From Pseudomonadota bacterium (lineage in GTDB: Bacteria; Pseudomonadota; Alphaproteobacteria; Rhizobiales; Methylopilaceae): 64,000 nt of DNA. The translations under genes were made by a program, and so were the position numbers. Shown piece by piece: positions 59,737 to 64,000 of this stretch; position 1 is the first letter of the stretch, and the number at the start of each line of letters is the position of its first letter. The stretch lies in NCBI GenBank assembly GCA_023430145.1, contig JAEZCD010000376.1, forward strand, positions 1 to 64,000, written 5' to 3'. A model generated the notes under the pieces. It was given only the letters and a program-made list of their open reading frames with translations, was not told where the DNA came from and ran no database searches.

Positions 59737-61215
59737 TCATTCGAAGCCGAGCCGCCGGTCGAGCGCGTGCTCGCCCGGGTGGCCGCGCGCGATGACCGCC
59801 TCCGCACCGCCGAAGCGCTCGATGGTCCGGGCCTGGTCTGCAAACGCCTCGGCGCTCGCGGCTTCGGGATCGACTATCTCGCGCAGCCAGGCACGGCACG
59901 CCGCCTCCGCCTCCGCGTAGCGCGGGTCGCCAGCGAGATTCGTGGATTCGCTCGGATCGGCTTCGAGATCGAACAGCTCGGGCGCGTGTCCGACATACTC
60001 CACATACTTCCATCGCCCGCGCCGGACGGCGAAGCAGCCCGTTATGGAGGCGCCGGCGTGATACTCGCAGAACGCGGTCCTTTCCTCGTCCGCGCGCCGG
60101 GCGATGTCGGCGAGCGAGCGGCCGCAGGCGTCGGAAAGGCCCGGAAGGTCCGCGAGATCGAGCATCGTCGGCGCGAAGTCGACGTGGCTCGCCTCGGTCG
60201 CGACGACGCGCCCCTGCGGGAAGGACGGGCCCGCGGCTATGTAGGGAACGGCGATCGACGGCTCGAACATCGCCGACGTGCTCCACATGCCCTTGGCGCC
60301 CAGCATTTCGCCGTGATCGCTGAGGTAGACGACGTTCATGTCCTCGATCGGCCCGTTTGTGGCGGCGGCGTCCAGGATGCGCCCGACATTATGGTCGAGG
60401 AAGCTGATCAGTCCGAAGTAGCCGCAGACCGCCCGTCGGAGTTTCTCGGCATCGAAATAGTCGTCGTAGTTCCAGATCCGCATCATCGCCTGGACGACCG
60501 GGTGGGTCGACCTGGAGGCCTCGTCGTAATCGGCGGGCAACGGAATGCTCGCCTCGTCGTAGAGCCGGTAGAACTCCTCGGGGGCGGTCAGCGGGAAGTG
60601 CGGCGCGACGAGGCTGACGTAGAGCGCCCACGGCTCGCCCGAGCGTCGCTCGGGCCGCGTCAGCCACCGGCACGCGTCCTCGGTGATCAGCCGGTCATAG
60701 AGAGTGTGGTTCGTCTCGCCCGGCCCAGCGGCCTCGGCCATCATCGCGGGACCCCGCACGAGCGGCGCGGCGTCCGTGCCCGTCACCCTTTCGGTAGGGT
60801 ACGTCGCGCCCTTCTGGCGCAGCATGCCGAACAGATCGCCGGCCCCGCCGCGGACGTGCATCGGCAGGAGCTCTTCGCTGAAGCCGTTGTCGTCGTCGAC
60901 GCTGCGGTAATGGTTCTTGCCGATCGACGCCACATGCCAGCCTGCTTCCCGCAGCCGGTGGGCCCAGCCGGTCGGCACGCCGTGATAGGGATGCCCGTTG
61001 TCCCAGCAGCCGATCTCGTGGATGAAGCGCCCGGTGGCGAGGCTCGCTCGGCTCGGCACGCAGAGCGGCGACGTCGTGTAGGCGCGATCGAAGCGCGTCC
61101 CCCGTGCGGCGAGCGCATCGAGGTTGGGCGACTTGACGAATGGCGACCCGTAACAGCCGAGGGCGCTCCTTGTATGCTCGTCCGAGCAGATGACGATGAT
61201 GTTCGGCTGCGCCAT
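59737..61215 (-). CDS. sulfatase family hydrolase
   Basis: A 492-residue alkaline-phosphatase-superfamily enzyme. It starts with NIIVICSDEHTRSALGCYG (metal Asp/Glu region), then SPLCVPSRASLATGRF, in which the cysteine of C-x-P-S-R would be converted to formylglycine. VYLSDHGEMLGAKGMWSTSA supplies further metal ligands, and HAPELFDLEADPSESTNL is the common C-terminal segment. Choline-sulfatase-like and phosphonate monoester hydrolase-like members share this layout. No signal peptide, so it acts in the cytoplasm on an imported ester. It follows the PotC-like permease gene by 21 bp and is probably in its operon, so the transporter may import the sulfate or phosphonate ester. Confidence 0.92.
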   Translation of the reverse strand: MAQPNIIVICSDEHTRSALGCYGSPFVKSPNLDALAARGTRFDRAYTTSPLCVPSRASLATGRFIHEIGCWDNGHPYHGVPTGWAHRLREAGWHVASIGKNHYRSVDDDNGFSEELLPMHVRGGAGDLFGMLRQKGATYPTERVTGTDAAPLVRGPAMMAEAAGPGETNHTLYDRLITEDACRWLTRPERRSGEPWALYVSLVAPHFPLTAPEEFYRLYDEASIPLPADYDEASRSTHPVVQAMMRIWNYDDYFDAEKLRRAVCGYFGLISFLDHNVGRILDAAATNGPIEDMNVVYLSDHGEMLGAKGMWSTSAMFEPSIAVPYIAAGPSFPQGRVVATEASHVDFAPTMLDLADLPGLSDACGRSLADIARRADEERTAFCEYHAGASITGCFAVRRGRWKYVEYVGHAPELFDLEADPSESTNLAGDPRYAEAEAACRAWLREIVDPEAASAEAFADQARTIERFGGAEAVIARGHPGEHALDRRLGFE

Positions 61216-61236
61216 GTCGCTTTATCTCCGGCAGAC

Positions 61237-62040
61237 TCAGGCCGCCGCGCGGCGTCTTCCTGCCAGCGACAGACCGATCAGGGCGAGAACGATGTTGAAG
61301 ATCACGAGAAGCGCCGAAACCGCCGCCAGCACCGGCGTGAGATCGTAGAAGATGCCGTCGAGCATCCGCTTGGGCAGCGTCGCGGTGGTGGAGCTGCTGA
61401 GGAACATCGCGATCACCACCTCGTCGAACGATACGACGAAGGCGAAGATCGCCCCGGCGAGAATTCCGCGCCAGATAAGGGGCAGCGTGACGCCGAAGAG
61501 TGTCGCCAAGGGTGATGCGCCGAGGCTCATCGCTGCGTCGTCCAGCTCGGCCGGAACGCCCCGGAGCGCGGAGGCAACGTTCAGCATCACGAAGGGGATC
61601 CCGAGCACGCTGTGCGCGAGGACGAGCGCGAGCTTGGTGCCGACGAGGCCGAAGAGGGCGTAAACCGCATAGACCGCGATGGCGATGACGATGTGCGGCA
61701 AGAGGATCGGCGTCAGCAGGACGAGCGACGCCGCGCCGCGCCCCCTGAAGCGCGCCTGTCCGAGCGCCAGCGCGGCGCCGGTGCCGAGCACGGTCGCCAG
61801 CAGGCTGGCGAAGAGCGCGATCTCGAGGCTCAGCAGCGTCGAGTCGATCCAGGGCCGGCTCGTCAGGTAGGTCTCGTACCAGCGGAAGCTGAAGCCGGTC
61901 GGCGGGAAGCGCAGATAGTTGCTCGGGTCGATCGAGAGCGGGAAGATGATGACGATCGGCGTGATCAGGAAGGCGATGCCGAGCCATCCGAGGGCGAAGA
62001 GCAGCCGGTCGACACGGCTCGTCCCGTCGGGGCGCGTCAC
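61237..62040 (-). CDS. ABC transporter permease (PotC-type)
   Basis: A 267-residue permease with six hydrophobic segments and the EAA loop ELDDAAMSLGASPLATLFGVTLPLIW near residue 175. FSFRWYETYLTSRPWIDSTLLSL is typical of the PotC/YdcV class. The GTG start at 62040 overlaps the TGA of the preceding permease gene (GTGA). The frame is open far upstream, but that extension reads through the two other genes out of frame and is not real. It imports polyamine-like or other small organic ligands with the PotB-type permease and the ATPase. Confidence 0.9.
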   Translation of the reverse strand: MTRPDGTSRVDRLLFALGWLGIAFLITPIVIIFPLSIDPSNYLRFPPTGFSFRWYETYLTSRPWIDSTLLSLEIALFASLLATVLGTGAALALGQARFRGRGAASLVLLTPILLPHIVIAIAVYAVYALFGLVGTKLALVLAHSVLGIPFVMLNVASALRGVPAELDDAAMSLGASPLATLFGVTLPLIWRGILAGAIFAFVVSFDEVVIAMFLSSSTTATLPKRMLDGIFYDLTPVLAAVSALLVIFNIVLALIGLSLAGRRRAAA

Positions 62041-62882
62041 GGCTTGCTCCCGGCCAGCCGGTCGATTCCGACCAGCCGCGCATAGGCGGCCATCAGCGCG
62101 ACGACGGTCGCCAGCAGGATCAGCGAGGCGGCTGCCGCCAGGGGCCAGTTGAGCGTCACCTCGATTTCCTTGGTGATGAAGGTGGCCGCGAGGAGGACGC
62201 GGCCGCCGCCGAGCAGCGCGGGCGTGACATAGAAGCCGAGCCCGGTCGCGAACACGATGAGGCTGCCGGCGACGATCCCGGACAGGCTGAGCGGCAGCGT
62301 CACATCGAGGAATGTCCGCCCGGGTCTCGCCCCGAGCGACTGCGACGCCTCGAACAGGCTGCGGTCCTGACCCTCGAGCGCGACGAATATCGGCAGAACC
62401 ATGAAGGGCAGCAGCGCGTTCGACATGGCGATGATCACGCCGAGCTCGTTGTAGATGATGTCGAGCGGCGAGCTTATCAGCCCGAGATCCATCAGCAGTC
62501 CGTTGACGATCCCGCGCCGCTGAAGAAGGTATATCCAAGCATAGTTGCGGACGAGAATGCTGGTCCAGAACGGTAGGATGACGAGGATCGCGACGATGGC
62601 CTTCATTCTCGGCGACGATCGCGACATGAGGTAGGCGATCGGGAAGCCGATCAAGACGCATACGAGCGTGACCAGCGCCGTGACGCGGATCGTTCGCAGC
62701 AGGACATCGCCGAAGCCGGCCGTCCCCACGAGGTCTCGGAACGCGTCGAGCGTCGGATCCGGAAGGCCGGTCGCGATGGACACGAGGCGCCCGAGCGGCA
62801 GGAGAAACAGCACGCCGACAGCCACGAGCGCCGGCGCCAGCAGCAACAGGGCGAGCCCCCGGGGCGTCAGGCGGCGCGTCAA
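62037..62882 (-). CDS. ABC transporter permease (PotB-type)
   Basis: A 281-residue permease with six hydrophobic segments, starting MTRRLTPRGLALLLLAPALVAVGVLF. The EAA-type loop is FEASQSLGARPGRTFLDVTLPLS near residue 185. IPFWTSILVRNYAWIYLL-like sequence (core FWTSILVRNYAWI) is a hallmark of PotB/YdcU permeases. The TTG start at 62882 overlaps the TGA of the restored ATPase frame (TTGA), the same coupling as at the left end of the window. No binding-protein gene is visible; it may lie beyond the right edge. Confidence 0.88.
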   Translation of the reverse strand: MTRRLTPRGLALLLLAPALVAVGVLFLLPLGRLVSIATGLPDPTLDAFRDLVGTAGFGDVLLRTIRVTALVTLVCVLIGFPIAYLMSRSSPRMKAIVAILVILPFWTSILVRNYAWIYLLQRRGIVNGLLMDLGLISSPLDIIYNELGVIIAMSNALLPFMVLPIFVALEGQDRSLFEASQSLGARPGRTFLDVTLPLSLSGIVAGSLIVFATGLGFYVTPALLGGGRVLLAATFITKEIEVTLNWPLAAAASLILLATVVALMAAYARLVGIDRLAGSKP

Positions 62883-64000
62883 GGTCGCGACCCGGGGCCG
62901 GTCGGCGGAGTGAAGGGCGGCGAGGCCTGTTCCGAAGCGACGACGAAGCAGTCCTCGGCGTCCCAGCAGAGCCGCGCCGGTTCGCCGACGCGGTGGGGGG
63001 GCGCCGGTCTCCATTGACGTTGACCTGTCGGACCGTGAGCTCATGCCCGTCGACCGCGGCCGTATAGAGCGTCGAGCCCCCGAGATAGGTCGCAGCGAGG
63101 ACCCTCGCCTGCACGATGTTGTCGGCGACGATCGCGGCGTCGGGCGCGACGATGTCGATCTTCTCGGGCCGAAGAAGCAGGCGGGCCGGTCCACGCACCG
63201 ACGTCGTACGGGTCCTCACGAGGCGGGTCCCTACCCTGACGTCCTGCTGCGCAGCGCCGCCGACGACGCAGTCGAGCAGATTGGACTCGCCCACGAAGCC
63301 GGCCACGAACTCCGTCGTCGGCGCTTCGTAGAGCTCCGCCGCCGAGCCGAACTGCTCGATGCGTCCGCGGTTCATGACGGCGATGCGATCGGACATCGCC
63401 ATCGCCTCGATCTGATCGTGCGTCACGAAGACCGTGGTGATGCCGAGCTTGCGTTGCAGAGCGCGGATCTCGAACTGCATCCGCTCCCTGAGCTGCTTGT
63501 CGAGCGCCGCCAGGGGCTCGTCGAGGAGCAGGACGTCCGGCTCGAACACGATGGCTCTCGCGAGCGCCACCCGCTGCTGCTGCCCACCGCTCATGAGGTG
63601 TGGTCGCCGGGCCTCGAAGCCCGCGAGCCCGACGAGCTCGAGCGCCGCCGCCGCGCGGGCGAGGCGGTCGCGCTTGGCGACGCCGCGCTGCTTGAGCGGA
63701 TAGGCCACGTTCTCGGCCACGCTCCTGTGCGGGAACAGCGCGTACTTCTGGAAGACGAGGCCGATGTTGCGCTCGTAGGCCGGCAGCCCTGCGACATCGC
63801 GGCCGCCGATCGCGATCCGACCGCTCGTCGGAAACTCGAGCCCGCCGATCATGCGCAGGATCGTGGTCTTGCCGCAGCCGCTCGGCCCGAGCAGCGAGAC
63901 GAACTCGCCCTTGCGGACGGTGAGGCTGACGCCATCGACGGCGCGCGATGCACCGAAGTCCTTCACGAGCGAGTCGAGATCGATGCCGGGCTCGGTCGAA
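62879..64000 (-). pseudogene. ABC transporter ATP-binding protein (PotA-type), frameshifted, 5' end outside window
   Basis: The frame enters the window open (IDLDSLVKDFGASRAV). It shows Walker A GPSGCGKTT, Q-loop FQKYALFPHRSVAENVAYPL, signature LMSGGQQQRVALARAI, Walker B DVLLLDEPLAALD and a TOBE domain. After RQVNVNGDRRPP the frame turns to low-complexity sequence, while another frame resumes with the expected TOBE end (HRVGEPARLCWDAEDCFVV) and stops at 62879, overlapping the permease start. The switch falls at a run of seven G (plus strand 62995-63001); one more base would restore the gene. Either a sequencing error in the homopolymer or a true, possibly phase-variable, mutation. Confidence 0.85.

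Noticed and set aside
61237..63966. A 909-residue open frame apparently fusing an ABC ATPase to a PotC-type permease
   Set aside because: The middle third is low-complexity and overlaps the true PotB-type permease in another frame. The fusion is an artefact of the frameshift at 62995-63001.
1..64000. Search by eye for tRNA genes, rRNA, CRISPR arrays, insertion sequences, integrases and attachment sites
   Set aside because: None was seen. Gene order and composition look like resident or long-established catabolic clusters, and no mobile-element boundary is visible.

Overview
The window is GC-rich DNA with almost no intergenic slack. It has short ATGA, GTGA or TTGA overlaps inside operons, many TTG/GTG starts, and many solute-binding proteins of the Bug/TctC type. 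Together these suggest a metabolically versatile soil or water proteobacterium, most likely an alphaproteobacterium of the Hyphomicrobiales sort. That placement is inferred from gene style, not from a marker gene. No tRNA, rRNA, insertion sequence, CRISPR array or phage gene was seen. The window is a chain of catabolic and uptake operons with their regulators.

Layout: 1-2884 (minus) is a peptide-type ABC ATPase pair, an SDR and a DadA-like FAD enzyme cut by the left edge. 3058-7668 (plus) is a PLP-dependent D-cysteine desulfhydrase/ACC-deaminase family enzyme followed by hydantoinase/oxoprolinase subunits HyuA and HyuB. 7983-9971 is an orphan Bug receptor and an SDR. 10068-13995 (minus) is TctB-TctA, a thiolase-like protein, its DUF35 partner and a 100-residue unknown. 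14533-16704 is an atypical SDR and an MmgE/PrpD protein. 16799-20588 is an LLM flavin enzyme, two hotdog hydratases, a flavin reductase and a class III CoA-transferase, followed by a TetR regulator. 21768-25348 is TcuA, TcuB (frameshifted) and a quinone oxidoreductase. 25475-31562 holds an aldehyde dehydrogenase, a binding protein without a signal peptide, a Bug receptor, an OYE-family enzyme, an NTF2-like protein and a GST.

31825-39997 is a LacI-controlled ribitol operon: LacI, two permeases, a Tat-exported binding protein, an FAD enzyme, a ribulokinase and ribitol 2-dehydrogenase, but no ABC ATPase. 40474-47007 is a second LacI-type regulon, marked by three TGAACCGGTTCA boxes: two EthD-like proteins flank a ferric-type ABC transporter, then a LivJ-type binding protein. 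47456-49009 holds a short AraC protein and a GcvA-like LysR. 49186-54172 (minus) is a TRAP transporter with a DUF6282 amidohydrolase-like protein and an NHL-repeat protein. 54457-58448 (plus) is two cupins and a complete Bug-TctB-TctA transporter. 58464-64000 (minus) is an alpha/beta hydrolase, a sulfatase and a PotABC-like transporter whose ATPase carries a homopolymer frameshift.

The main discovery candidate is a quasi-palindromic operator, read in the direction of transcription as ATACTCnnCAGTAGACACC or its complement. It occurs at five promoters between 14.2 and 27.0 kb: in front of tctBA-thiolase, the LLM operon, tcuA, the aldehyde dehydrogenase and the signal-less binding protein. It ties these transcription units into one apparent regulon for uptake and breakdown of a probable polycarboxylate or branched dicarboxylate. 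The TetR gene at 20780 is the obvious candidate regulator. The substrate and the full reaction sequence do not match any pathway I can name.
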